Of a DNA stretch of 64,000 nucleotides, positions 1 to 8,375 are shown in pieces. Origin of the DNA: Erysipelotrichaceae bacterium (GTDB lineage: Bacteria; Bacillota_I; Bacilli_A; Erysipelotrichales; Erysipelotrichaceae); NCBI GenBank assembly GCA_017473265.1, contig JAFULQ010000005.1, positions 95,042 through 159,041 of the forward strand, read 5' to 3'. The notes beneath the pieces are model-generated. The model saw only the letters and a list, made by a program, of their open reading frames with translations. It searched no databases and was not told the DNA's origin. The first letter of the stretch is position 1. Every line of letters starts with the position of its first letter. A program made the translations under genes and the position numbers.

Positions 1-2
1 GT

Positions 3-1292
3 AAAGAAGTATTTGAAGGGTTAGCTTTAATTGGTACAGATGCTCATACTTTAGGTAATCATGAATTCGATAGAGGTAAAGATGAACTTGAAGAAAATAT
101 TGATTACATTAAAGATCGTATTCCTATTTTATGTAGTAATATCGTGGTTGAAGAAACAGGCGAATTATTAAAAGGTGTATTACCTTATGTAATTATTGAA
201 AAAGCAGGTATCAAATATGGTATCGTAGGTTGTACTACAGAATATACTCCTAAGATGGTAGATAGTAACTCTTTCAAAGGATTAAAAGCGATTTCTGAAG
301 TAGAAGCATGTCGTAAATATATTCCAATTATGAGAGAACAAGGTGCTGACATTATTATTGTTTTAGCACATTTCCCATTCTATTTCACAGAAGATAGTGA
401 AAGTGGAGAATTAATTGAAGTATATGAAGCGATTGAAGATTTACATCCTGATGTTATGATTGGTGGCCATATTCCTGGTGACTATGCAAGAGTAGTTAGA
501 GGCTGTGCAATCACTAAAGGTGGTTTCGCAGGCAAATCATTACCACATATCGAATTATACTTTGATACAGAAACACGCCAAGTAGTTGATAAAAAATGTC
601 GTGTTATTGATGTAATGCATGGTAACTTTGAAAAAGATCCTGAAATTGAAAAGTTTGTTCGTAAAGTAACAGGTCCTTATGATTCATTCTTTGAAGATGT
701 ATTAGGTGTAGCTACAGAAGAAATTCCTATGCGTTTATCTGTAGAAAGTCCTATGGGTAATTTAATTTGTGATGTTGTTCAAAGACATACACACAAAGAT
801 TTTGTATATTTCAACTGTACAAGTAGTGGACATAAAGTTCCTAAAGGAAATATTACTATGTGTACAATTGGTAATATGATGGGATTCAATGATCCATTAC
901 AATATGGTGTATATACTGGTCAAGATATTTGGGATTTATTCACATTAGTATATGAACCTGAACGTTTTGGTAACAATGGTAACTTAATGTTTGCAGGATT
1001 AGTGGTTACTGTAGATAATACAAAACCTTTCCCACATAAGATTGTATCTATCACAACAAGTGATGGAACACCATTAGATATGAATAAAGAATATACTGTA
1101 TGTACAAGTGCGTATATGGCTAGTGGTGGCAATGATACAAGCAAAGTTGCAAAACGTGTTAAATGGGAAGATACAGGAATTCCTATTTATGATATCTATA
1201 TTAAAGATTTAAAAGAAAATACATGGTCTTGTCCTCCATTGGGTAGATATCCAATGACAGGGGAAATCGAAAACGATAATTCACCATGGTAA
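3..1292 (+). CDS. 5'-nucleotidase / metallophosphatase (5' end outside window)
   Basis: This is the C-terminal part (429 codons) of a UshA-type 5'-nucleotidase with a calcineurin-like metallophosphatase domain followed by a substrate-binding 5'-nucleotidase C domain. The open frame runs in from the window edge: the metal-binding motif GNHEFD is at window residues 18-23, so an internal GTG at 144 is not the start. Further metal-ligand-like segments are LAHFP and GGHIPG; the C domain contains SPMGNLICD and a GGNDTSK segment. The family hydrolyses nucleoside 5'-phosphates or related phosphoesters, often at the cell surface, but the N-terminus that would show a signal peptide is missing. It ends in a strong terminator. 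The family call is solid; substrate and location are not determined. Confidence 0.88.
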   Translation, partial: KEVFEGLALIGTDAHTLGNHEFDRGKDELEENIDYIKDRIPILCSNIVVEETGELLKGVLPYVIIEKAGIKYGIVGCTTEYTPKMVDSNSFKGLKAISEVEACRKYIPIMREQGADIIIVLAHFPFYFTEDSESGELIEVYEAIEDLHPDVMIGGHIPGDYARVVRGCAITKGGFAGKSLPHIELYFDTETRQVVDKKCRVIDVMHGNFEKDPEIEKFVRKVTGPYDSFFEDVLGVATEEIPMRLSVESPMGNLICDVVQRHTHKDFVYFNCTSSGHKVPKGNITMCTIGNMMGFNDPLQYGVYTGQDIWDLFTLVYEPERFGNNGNLMFAGLVVTVDNTKPFPHKIVSITTSDGTPLDMNKEYTVCTSAYMASGGNDTSKVAKRVKWEDTGIPIYDIYIKDLKENTWSCPPLGRYPMTGEIENDNSPW

Positions 1293-1298
1293 GAAATT

Positions 1299-1323
1299 AG
1301 CGAAGTTTATCTTCGCTTTTTTT
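1299..1323 (+). terminator. Rho-independent terminator after the nucleotidase gene
   Basis: AGCGAAG and CTTCGCT form a 7-bp stem around a 5-nt loop, followed directly by a run of T. Confidence 0.85.
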
Positions 1324-1361
1324 ATGAAGAAATGTTAAAATTTACATAGAGGTGAACGATA

Positions 1362-2210
1362 ATGAAAATTTCAGAAGTAATTGCGAAAATGAAGGCGTAT
1401 CATAAGGGAACTGTGAATGGTGTACCTATTGATGAAAGTAAAACAAGAGATAAAGTATTGTATGGTAATGTAGATCAAGAGTGTACAGGAATTGTGACTA
1501 CGATTTATGCATCTGTGGATGTTATTAGAGAAGCGATTGCTTGTGGTGCGAATTTGATTATTTGTCATGAAGCGTTGTTTTGGAACCATGGAGATCATCA
1601 AGAGTGGTTGTTGGAACAAGGAAATAAAACATTCTTAGCTAAAAAGGAATTATTAGATTCAGGGAATATTGTAGTATGGCGTGATCATGATTATATTCAT
1701 ACAGGTATTCCTATGAAGGATGGTAGCTATGTGGATGGTATTTTCTATGGTGTAGCAAAAATGCTTGGTTGGGAAGATTATATTGTTGGTGATAAAGAAA
1801 AACCTCAAACATTTGTAATTCCTGAAAAGACAGCTGAAGAGGTTGGGAAAGAATGGATTTCTAAGTTCCATTTGAATGGTATTAAAGCCATTGGTGATTT
1901 ACAAACAAAAGTACGTAAAGTTGCGATTCCTTTCCATATTATGGGACAATTTGATAATCAAGTGATTTCTAGAGTGGATCAAGAGGATATTGATTGTTTG
2001 ATTTGTATGGAATTAACGGATTTTACAGTAACTGAGTATGTTCGTGATAGTGCAATGTTGAATATGCCTAAGGCTATTTTAGCAATCGGTCATTTCAATG
2101 TTGAAGAACCAGGTATGGAATATATGCTTACGTATTTAGATGAAGCATTGGGTGAACATATTCCAGCAAAATTTGTTCAAGCAACAGATATGTATCAATT
2201 TATTCATTAG
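1362..2210 (+). CDS. NIF3/YbgI-family dinuclear metal-centre protein
   Basis: This 282-residue protein belongs to the NIF3 (YbgI/YqfO) family, toroidal hexamers that bind two metal ions per subunit and are often annotated as GTP cyclohydrolase I type 2 on weak grounds. The segment GANLIICHEALFW near residues 63-75 and the His/Asp-rich WRDHDYIHTG segment near residues 105-114 supply the usual metal ligands. The protein has the short form without the extra PII-like domain of YqfO. The start has a GAGGTGA ribosome binding site at about the right distance. It stands alone between two terminators. The biological reaction is not established for the family. Confidence 0.85.
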   Translation: MKISEVIAKMKAYHKGTVNGVPIDESKTRDKVLYGNVDQECTGIVTTIYASVDVIREAIACGANLIICHEALFWNHGDHQEWLLEQGNKTFLAKKELLDSGNIVVWRDHDYIHTGIPMKDGSYVDGIFYGVAKMLGWEDYIVGDKEKPQTFVIPEKTAEEVGKEWISKFHLNGIKAIGDLQTKVRKVAIPFHIMGQFDNQVISRVDQEDIDCLICMELTDFTVTEYVRDSAMLNMPKAILAIGHFNVEEPGMEYMLTYLDEALGEHIPAKFVQATDMYQFIH

Positions 2211-2234
2211 TACTTCGTATGAAGTACTTTTTTT
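2209..2234 (+). terminator. Terminator overlapping the NIF3-family stop codon
   Basis: AGTACTTC and GAAGTACT form an 8-bp stem around GTAT, followed by seven T. The left arm begins inside the TAG stop codon. Confidence 0.85.
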
Positions 2235-2260
2235 ATGCATATAGTGTATGGGTGATTTAG

Positions 2261-3025
2261 GTGAAATGGTGGAAACAGTATCTTTTAGGTATTTTTAGTT
2301 TATGTGCTATGGTGCTATATGTACAAAGTGAAATGCCTGTGGTAAGTGTTTCAAGTACATATCAAAAAGATATAAAAATGTATTATGTAAATGAGGGAAT
2401 GGATTTGTGTATGGTAGAAAAGCCATTTGTTTGTGCTAATACCATGGATTGTTTATTGAAGAGTTATACATCTATGGATGTGTTGGATGATGTAGTTATA
2501 GAGGATATGGTATTGGAAGAAGGAATGTTGGTTATGAGAGTTTCTTCTTTTTCTATTGCGTTGAGTAAGGAAAAGGAAGCATTGTTGATGTATTTGTTAC
2601 AGTTTGAAGATGTAAATAAGGTGAAAATATATGTTGATGAAGTGTTATGGGATAGTGGAGTGTATGTTGATAGTAAGAAAGTCATTTCTAATCATTTTTC
2701 TACCTTTACTAATGATTTATATATGAGTATGCCAGTGGTGATGTATGAGAATAATAGTGGAGTTGAAATTCTGAAAACGATACGTGTACCATATAGTTTG
2801 GAGTATAAGGATATTGTTCAATGGATGTTGTATGTGTATGATGAGCATTTACAAATAATTGATGAATGTCATGTGGTAGATGGATATATGTTGGTGTCTT
2901 TAAAAGGGGATTTGAAGGATGCTAGTCATATTAAGAGTATGGGATTGAGTTTATTGTTACTAGAAGAAGTAAATGAAGTGTCAATTTTACATGAACAAAT
3001 TGAGATTTATCATAAAGTGTATTGA
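2261..3025 (+). CDS. GerM-like secreted or membrane-anchored protein, sporulation-type (tentative)
   Basis: This 254-residue protein has a GTG start and an N-terminal hydrophobic stretch (about residues 5-22) that acts as a signal peptide or anchor without a lipobox. The rest resembles two GerMN-like modules in the order strand, conserved Ala/Leu helix, dg.l.v.vSsfs-like strand and terminal V.I-V-E strand (about residues 40-130 and 155-250). GerM proteins act in sporulation and germination in Bacillus. The similarity is my reading of pattern and length, not an alignment. It lies directly upstream of a small phosphodiesterase gene. Another extracytoplasmic protein family is possible. Confidence 0.45.
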   Translation: MKWWKQYLLGIFSLCAMVLYVQSEMPVVSVSSTYQKDIKMYYVNEGMDLCMVEKPFVCANTMDCLLKSYTSMDVLDDVVIEDMVLEEGMLVMRVSSFSIALSKEKEALLMYLLQFEDVNKVKIYVDEVLWDSGVYVDSKKVISNHFSTFTNDLYMSMPVVMYENNSGVEILKTIRVPYSLEYKDIVQWMLYVYDEHLQIIDECHVVDGYMLVSLKGDLKDASHIKSMGLSLLLLEEVNEVSILHEQIEIYHKVY

Positions 3026-3068
3026 GAATAAAAGTTTAGATGTGGTATAATCACGAAGGTGATTTTTA

Positions 3069-3527
3069 ATGAAGATTGTGGTAGTAAGTGATAGTCATGG
3101 TCGTATTGAGGTGTTACAAGAAATCTTAGATAAACATCAAGATGCGAGTGCGTTTATTCATTGTGGTGATATTGAGTTACCAAATGATTATTTTAATGAA
3201 TATATCAAAGTTCGTGGGAATAATGATTACTATGGTGGATTAGAGGAAGAACGTGTGGTTTCTATTGGCGGTTTGAAAGTTTTAGTTACCCATTCTCATC
3301 AATATGTATATTATTCTCGTTTGGAATCATTAGCTAAGAAAGCAGATCGTTTAGGATGTCAACTTGTATGTTTTGGACATACACATGTGTATCATGATAG
3401 TGTTGAAGAGGGTGTGCATTTGGTGAATCCTGGTTCTTGTTGGCATAATCGTGATGGTCGTATGCCTAGTTATGCCGTTGTAACCTTTGAAAACGGTAAC
3501 ATTTCAGTGGAAAGAATGGAAGTATAA
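3069..3527 (+). CDS. YfcE/MJ0936-family metallophosphoesterase
   Basis: This 152-residue single-domain calcineurin-like phosphoesterase has the canonical motifs in order: SDSHG (residues 7-11), HCGD (31-34), RGNND (48-52), THSH near residue 75, and GHTH near residue 100. These bind two divalent metals. The YfcE/YsnB family hydrolyses phosphodiesters in vitro; its cellular substrate is unclear. A GAAGGTG ribosome binding site precedes the ATG, and a perfect terminator follows the stop. Confidence 0.88.
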   Translation: MKIVVVSDSHGRIEVLQEILDKHQDASAFIHCGDIELPNDYFNEYIKVRGNNDYYGGLEEERVVSIGGLKVLVTHSHQYVYYSRLESLAKKADRLGCQLVCFGHTHVYHDSVEEGVHLVNPGSCWHNRDGRMPSYAVVTFENGNISVERMEV

Positions 3528-3528
3528 T

Positions 3529-3552
3529 AACTGTCTTTATGACAGTTTTTTT
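3529..3552 (+). terminator. Terminator after the phosphodiesterase gene
   Basis: AACTGTC and GACAGTT form a 7-bp stem around TTTAT, followed by seven T. Confidence 0.85.
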
Positions 3553-3633
3553 ATTGTGAAAATTATTAAAAAAATTCTTTTCTGTAGTGGTGTTTGGTGT
3601 TATAATAGCGCAGTTGAAAAGAAGGTGTAATAT

Positions 3634-5460
3634 ATGGAACATCAAAAGATTATTAACATTGCGGTGATTGCACACGTTGATGCTGGGAAGTCAACTTTGG
3701 TTGATGCGTTCTTAAATCAATCTGGTGTATTCCGTGATAATGAAGAAGTTGTTGAATGTATTATGGACAGTAATGATTTAGAAAGAGAACGTGGTATTAC
3801 GATCTATTCTAAAAATTGTTCTGTAAGTTATAAAGATTATAAGATTAATATTATTGATACGCCGGGCCATGCGGATTTCTCTAGTGAAGTTGAACGTATC
3901 ATTAAAACAGTAGATACAGTTATTTTGTTAGTAGATTCTAGTGAAGGACCTATGCCTCAAACTCGCTTTGTATTACAAAAGTCTTTGGAGTTGGGATTAC
4001 GTCCAATCTTATTAATTAACAAGATTGATAAGAAAGACCAAAGAGCAGATGAAGTTGTGGATTTGGTTTATGACTTGTTCTTGGACTTAAATGCGAGTGA
4101 TGAACAGTTGGATTTCCCAATTTTATATGGTGTAGCTAGACAAGGTATTGTTAAGCGTAATATTACCGATCCAAATGAAGGTATTATGCCTTTGTTTGAG
4201 ACAATTGTAGAACATGTATCTGAGTATCCTAACTATGATGAAGAACCATTGCAAATGCAAGTGTCTTCTTTAGCGTATGATGACTATATTGGTCGTTTGG
4301 GTATTGGTCGAGTATATCAAGGTACTTTGCGTGCTGGGGAAACAGTTATAGTTTGTAAGGCAGATGGTAGTGTGGTTCGTCGTCAAATTAGCCAAATGTT
4401 TGTGTATAAGGGATTGAGTCGTATTCCTGTAAAAGAAGCACAAAGTGGTGAAATTGTGATTTTAGCGGGTATTAGTGATATTTCCATTGGTGAAACGATT
4501 TGTAATGTGGATAAACCTTTACCAATGCCAATGATTCATATTGAAGAACCTACATTAAGTATGAACTTTATGGTAAATACTTCGCCATTTGCTGGTCAAA
4601 GTGGTAAATATGTAACTAGCCGTAATTTAAAAGAACGTTTAGAAAAAGAATTGGAAGTCAATGTTGGATTAAGAGTTGAAGAGTGTGATACGACGGACCG
4701 TTTTAAAGTCAGTGGTCGTGGAGAATTGCATTTAACAATTTTAATTGAAAATATGCGTCGTGAAGGCTATGAGTTAGCAGTTAGTAAACCTGAAGTTGTT
4801 ATTAAGGTGATTGATGGTGAAAAGTGTGAACCAGTTGAACAAGTGATTGTTCAAGTTCCTAGTGAATATTCTGGAAGTGTTATTTCTAAGATGAGTTTAC
4901 GTAATGCTTTAATGGTGGATATGAATGAGGAAAATGATTTTACAACCATGGAGTTTGTGGCAGCGACTCGTGCATTAATTGGATATCGTAGTGAGTTTAT
5001 TAATGATACTCGTGGTGAAGGTACAATGATTCGTCGTTATAAGGGGTATGAACCATATAAGGGTGAAATCACAGGACGTCCTAATGGAGTATTGATTTCA
5101 AATGCGACTGGTGAAGCGATGACGTATTCTATCTTTAACTTACAAGAAAGAGGTCAATTCTTTATTGGTGCGCAAGAAAAAGTGTATGAAGGTATGATTG
5201 TGGGTATTAATGCTCGTGATATGGATATGGAAGTCAATCCTACAAAGAATAAGAAAGCAACTGCTGTGCGTAGTAGTGGAAATGATGAAGCGATGCGCTT
5301 AGTACCACCTAAACAATTAACATTGGAATATGCTTTAGAATTTATTAATGATGATGAATTAGTTGAAATTACTCCAGATAATATTCGTTTGCGTAAGAAG
5401 TATTTAACAAGTATTGAACGTAGACAAGCATATCGTGATGCGAAAGCTTTAGAAGAATAA
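3634..5460 (+). CDS. typA: Ribosome-binding GTPase TypA/BipA
   Basis: This 608-residue translational GTPase is the usual length for TypA/BipA. G1 is AHVDAGKST (residues 13-21), the switch II motif is DTPGHAD, and the base-specificity motif is NKID. After the GTPase domain come domain II, an EF-G-like domain III/V and the TypA-specific C-terminus (GRGELHL then the LxYxxEFINDDELVEITP region). It binds the ribosome and is needed for growth at low temperature and under stress and for ribosome assembly in several bacteria. A TATAAT box lies at 3601-3606 with only a weak -35, and an AAGGTG ribosome binding site precedes the ATG. It is monocistronic, ending in a strong terminator. Confidence 0.96.
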   Translation: MEHQKIINIAVIAHVDAGKSTLVDAFLNQSGVFRDNEEVVECIMDSNDLERERGITIYSKNCSVSYKDYKINIIDTPGHADFSSEVERIIKTVDTVILLVDSSEGPMPQTRFVLQKSLELGLRPILLINKIDKKDQRADEVVDLVYDLFLDLNASDEQLDFPILYGVARQGIVKRNITDPNEGIMPLFETIVEHVSEYPNYDEEPLQMQVSSLAYDDYIGRLGIGRVYQGTLRAGETVIVCKADGSVVRRQISQMFVYKGLSRIPVKEAQSGEIVILAGISDISIGETICNVDKPLPMPMIHIEEPTLSMNFMVNTSPFAGQSGKYVTSRNLKERLEKELEVNVGLRVEECDTTDRFKVSGRGELHLTILIENMRREGYELAVSKPEVVIKVIDGEKCEPVEQVIVQVPSEYSGSVISKMSLRNALMVDMNEENDFTTMEFVAATRALIGYRSEFINDTRGEGTMIRRYKGYEPYKGEITGRPNGVLISNATGEAMTYSIFNLQERGQFFIGAQEKVYEGMIVGINARDMDMEVNPTKNKKATAVRSSGNDEAMRLVPPKQLTLEYALEFINDDELVEITPDNIRLRKKYLTSIERRQAYRDAKALEE

Positions 5461-5483
5461 ATTGTATTTATTCTTCTTTTTTT
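5451..5483 (+). terminator. Terminator after typA
   Basis: AGAAGAATAAA and TTTATTCTTCT form an 11-bp stem around TTGTA followed by T residues; it overlaps the typA stop codon. Confidence 0.85.
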
Positions 5484-5536
5484 GTCGATAAAATGAGGTG
5501 TTGGATTTTATTTGTTAAAATGGATGTGGTGAAATT

Positions 5537-6244
5537 ATGCAAGATATGGAATATAGTTATCAAACATTAAAAGAGGTCTTTTATGTATATGGTTGTATGC
5601 TCAATTATAAGGTGGAGCGGATTGTTGTAGATCGAGTTATTGAAATGGTATTGTGTCGTTTGCCTATGGATATGCGGGTGGTAATTGAAGATGTTATGCA
5701 GTCAGAATATGAGGATGCGATTTTGCGATTGCAAGGAGTATTTAAAGATGATGAAAAACTTGATTATTTATATCGTGATGAGAATGTAGTATTTAAAATA
5801 TTGTTTATAGTAGAAACTTATTTTTATGCTAGTAGTGTTTATTGTTTCTTTTTGATTATAATAGTATTAAAGAAAGAAAATTTATATAGTTGTATATATT
5901 TATTTCAACCGAAGTGGTTGAAGTTGTTGGATGTTAAAGAGGATGTAGTACATAAGTTTTTAACTTGGATAAAACAACAATTGTCTAAAGAGGTTGAAAT
6001 GGTTGTGGATGATCATAGATTGTTAGAGTATTATCCTTTTTTACATAAGGAACAGGTAGCTTTTTATATAGAACATCGAGAAAGTCATTGTTATTATACG
6101 ATTCAGCAATATATGAAGTATAATGATGTATGTTATGAGACTAGTAGAATGCATTTAGAACAATTGGTGCATTTGGGTTGGTATGTAAAGAAAAAAGTTG
6201 GTAAGAAGTTTGTGTATAGTAGGAGTGTTGAGTATGGAGTTTAA
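5537..6244 (+). CDS. Unknown protein with C-terminal winged-helix-like segment
   Basis: I do not recognise this 235-residue protein. The central stretch (about residues 95-110) is hydrophobic and could be a buried helix or one membrane segment. The last 45 residues (YYTIQQYMKYNDVCYETSR and onwards, ending in GKKFVYS) look like a winged helix: a helix-turn-helix-like part, then LVHLGWYVKKKVGKKFVY, which resembles the wing. A GGTGAA ribosome binding site precedes the ATG. Its last 11 nt overlap the start of hemW, so the two genes are probably translationally coupled. A transcription-factor role is only a guess. Confidence 0.6.
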   Translation: MQDMEYSYQTLKEVFYVYGCMLNYKVERIVVDRVIEMVLCRLPMDMRVVIEDVMQSEYEDAILRLQGVFKDDEKLDYLYRDENVVFKILFIVETYFYASSVYCFFLIIIVLKKENLYSCIYLFQPKWLKLLDVKEDVVHKFLTWIKQQLSKEVEMVVDDHRLLEYYPFLHKEQVAFYIEHRESHCYYTIQQYMKYNDVCYETSRMHLEQLVHLGWYVKKKVGKKFVYSRSVEYGV

Positions 6245-7352
6245 AGGGATTGTGTATCATGAGTTTCCAAAAGCCATGTATGTTCATGTGCCTTTTTGTG
6301 CGAGTATTTGTGCCTATTGTGATTTTGCTAGAGTAAAGTATACAAGTGTTTTATTTGATAAATGGTTAGCTGTGATTCGTAAAGAGCTTGATAGTGTTAG
6401 TACAAATGAAATGCGTACGATTTATATTGGTGGAGGAACACCGAGTTCTTTATCGATTGAGCAGTTAGATGTCTTTTTAGGTTTATTGGATCGCTTTAGT
6501 GGGGTAGAGGAGTATACCATTGAAGTGAATCCTGAAACATTATCTTTGGAAAAATGTATGATGTTGAAGAAACATGGTATTAATCGTATTTCGATGGGAG
6601 TGCAATCGTTTCAATCGCATTTATTGAAGATGATGGATCGTAAGCATTGTGTGGAGGATATCATGCAGTGTTTAGCTTGGTTTAAGGAAGTTGGAATTAC
6701 GAATTGTTCGATTGATTTGATGTATGCTTTACCTAAGCAAAGTATGGAAGATTGGGAAAATGATTTGGCGATTGCTTGTTCGTTGGATGTATCGCATATT
6801 TCTTTATATTCATTAACGATTGAACCAAATTCTAAGTTTGGTAGATGGGGTGTAGAACCTATTGATGGGGATTTGGAATTTGAGATGTATGAGTATGCGA
6901 TTGATTATTTGAGTAGTCATGGTTTTGATCATTATGAAGTAAGTAATTTTGCAAGAAATGGTTTGTGTTCGAAGCATAATATTGCGTATTGGAAGTATGA
7001 TGATTTCTATGGAATTGGTTTGGGTAGTAGTGGTAAATTAGGTAAATATCGTTATACACAAACCATGAATTTTGTGGAATACTTCAATGAAACGTTGGAT
7101 ATGGAGATTGTTGAGTTAGATGATTCTGATGAGCGTTTTGAGGCGATTATGATGGGTTTACGAATGCTTGAGGGTATTTGTATTGAAGAGTATAATTGTC
7201 GTTATAAAGTGGATTTGTTAGCGTTGTATGAAGGCGCAATAAATGAGAATATTCGTCGTGGTTGGTTAGAAATTGTTGATGGATATATGTGTGTTACTAG
7301 GGATGGTTTGTATCTTTTGCATGAAGTTTTATTAGAGTTTATGAATGATTAA
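6234..7352 (+). CDS. hemW: Radical SAM heme chaperone HemW-like protein
   Basis: This 372-residue radical SAM protein was formerly annotated as oxygen-independent coproporphyrinogen III oxidase. The cluster-binding motif CxxxCxxC is CASICAYC near residues 22-29, followed by YIGGGTPS, the SAM-binding glycine motif. The motif lacks the extra cysteine found in true HemN, which fits HemW, a heme-binding chaperone. I chose ATG 6234 because AGGAG at 6221-6225 sits 8 nt upstream; upstream in-frame codons would add a non-conserved tail. The start overlaps the previous gene by 11 nt. No heme biosynthesis gene is nearby. Confidence 0.9.
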   Translation: MEFKGIVYHEFPKAMYVHVPFCASICAYCDFARVKYTSVLFDKWLAVIRKELDSVSTNEMRTIYIGGGTPSSLSIEQLDVFLGLLDRFSGVEEYTIEVNPETLSLEKCMMLKKHGINRISMGVQSFQSHLLKMMDRKHCVEDIMQCLAWFKEVGITNCSIDLMYALPKQSMEDWENDLAIACSLDVSHISLYSLTIEPNSKFGRWGVEPIDGDLEFEMYEYAIDYLSSHGFDHYEVSNFARNGLCSKHNIAYWKYDDFYGIGLGSSGKLGKYRYTQTMNFVEYFNETLDMEIVELDDSDERFEAIMMGLRMLEGICIEEYNCRYKVDLLALYEGAINENIRRGWLEIVDGYMCVTRDGLYLLHEVLLEFMND

Positions 7353-7370
7353 AAATGTTTGAAAAAGTGA

Positions 7371-7399
7371 TTGCAAGTAGTATATCTTTGTGTTATGAT
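7371..7399 (+). promoter_or_regulatory. Promoter of rpsO
   Basis: TTGCAA and TATGAT are separated by exactly 17 bp. It lies just after hemW and before the rpsO leader. Confidence 0.75.
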
Positions 7400-7405
7400 T
7401 ATTAC

Positions 7406-7467
7406 GCTTTTAGGCGAGGTTCGATGATTCCTCAACGTCTTGCTTGGCTTAGAAGGTCTTAATTAAT
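7406..7467 (+). promoter_or_regulatory. Candidate structured rpsO leader (S15 autoregulation)
   Basis: The 5' leader between promoter and Shine-Dalgarno is more GC-rich than its surroundings and can fold: AGGCGAGG pairs with CCTC and GTCT around a TTCGATGATT loop. Bacterial rpsO leaders commonly bind S15 to repress translation, so an autoregulatory leader is expected here; the exact leader class was not matched. Confidence 0.4.
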
Positions 7468-7480
7468 GGAGGAAATAAAC

Positions 7481-7747
7481 ATGTTATCAAAAGCAGAAAA
7501 GACAGCAATTATGCAAGCTTATGCACGTACAGAAGGAGATACAGGTTCTGTTGAAGTGCAAGTTGCAGTATTAACAGCAACTATCAATCGTTTGAATGAA
7601 CACTTAAAGAATAACAAAAAAGATTATCATTCATACCGTGGATTGATGAAAATGGTTGGTCGTAGACGTAACTTATTAAACTATTTACGTGACACAGATA
7701 TCAACCGTTATCGTGAATTAATCAAACGTTTAGAATTGCGTAAGTAA
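7481..7747 (+). CDS. rpsO: 30S ribosomal protein S15
   Basis: This 88-residue S15 matches the family's usual length. Conserved blocks are [32 protein letters not shown] and the C-terminal [13 protein letters not shown] 7481 is preferred over the ATG at 7466, because the GGAGG ribosome binding site lies between the two codons. S15 binds 16S rRNA early in assembly of the small-subunit platform. The promoter at 7371 and a terminator right after the stop make it a monocistronic unit. In many bacteria rpsO sits next to pnp; here a lipoprotein gene separates them. Confidence 0.97.
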   Translation: MLSKAEKTAIMQAYARTEGDTGSVEVQVAVLTATINRLNEHLKNNKKDYHSYRGLMKMVGRRRNLLNYLRDTDINRYRELIKRLELRK

Positions 7748-7773
7748 GCCCTTTTCAAGGGTTTTCTTTTTTT
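7747..7773 (+). terminator. Terminator after rpsO
   Basis: AGCCCTT pairs with AAGGGTT (one G-U) around TTC, followed by a T-rich tail. Confidence 0.75.
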
Positions 7774-7786
7774 AGGAGGAAAGCTT

Positions 7787-8305
7787 ATGAAAAAAAGATG
7801 GTTATGTGTAGTATGCATTCTTGTGTTGTTAAGTGGATGCATGAATAAAGAAGCAAAAGAAGTTTTTGTAACACCTGTAACACCTATTACTGAAAATAAG
7901 TTCTTATATAATCCTGGAACGTATCGTGGTGAAGGTAATGGATATCATGGTTTAATTACGGTTGAAGTAACAGTAAGTGAATCTAAAATCTTATATATTG
8001 ATGTATTAAGTCACGATGAAGCGAATTATTTGATTGATATCTATGGAAATCCTGTAGAAGAAAATCAAGATGAATTTGAAGATGTAGTAGAAGATGAAAC
8101 AGATGAGAATGTAAATGAAGATGAAGGAATTGTTGAAGAAGAAATTGAAACAGAAGAAGTGGAGATTTTAGGGGCAATGGATAGTCTTGTGAACATGATT
8201 ATGTTAGAGCAAACGACGAATGTGGATGTTGTGACGCATGCGACTGTGACTTGTGATGGTCTTAAAGAGGCAATTTCTGGAGCTTTAGCTGAAGCTATGC
8301 TGTAA
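7787..8305 (+). CDS. FMN-binding-domain lipoprotein with acidic insert
   Basis: This 172-residue protein starts with a lipoprotein signal peptide (lipobox LSGC, lipidated Cys18), so it should be anchored on the outer face of the membrane. Residues 42-85 (GTYRGEGNGYHGLITVEVTVSESKI, partly) match the first half of an FMN_bind domain. The second half, residues 129-171, ends with DVVTHAT (147-153), which fits the flavinylation pattern Dxx[S/T]xA[S/T]; Thr153 would carry FMN attached by an ApbE-type transferase. Between the halves lies a highly acidic stretch (about 91-127) unusual for the domain. Such proteins usually serve extracellular electron transfer. No apbE gene is in the window. Confidence 0.75.
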   Translation: MKKRWLCVVCILVLLSGCMNKEAKEVFVTPVTPITENKFLYNPGTYRGEGNGYHGLITVEVTVSESKILYIDVLSHDEANYLIDIYGNPVEENQDEFEDVVEDETDENVNEDEGIVEEEIETEEVEILGAMDSLVNMIMLEQTTNVDVVTHATVTCDGLKEAISGALAEAML

Positions 8306-8320
8306 TTTTTTGGTTTTTCG

Positions 8321-8348
8321 TTGATATGATATAAAAATGTGGTAAAAT
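8321..8348 (+). promoter_or_regulatory. Promoter of pnp
   Basis: TTGATA and TAAAAT are spaced by 16 bp, 28 nt upstream of the pnp start. Confidence 0.6.
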
Positions 8349-8375
8349 AGACAAGTAAATTTAAGAGGTGAAAAA

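Noticed and set aside
144..146. GTG as start of the nucleotidase gene
   Set aside because: The frame is open back to base 3 and encodes the conserved GNHEFD metal motif upstream, so the gene begins outside the window.
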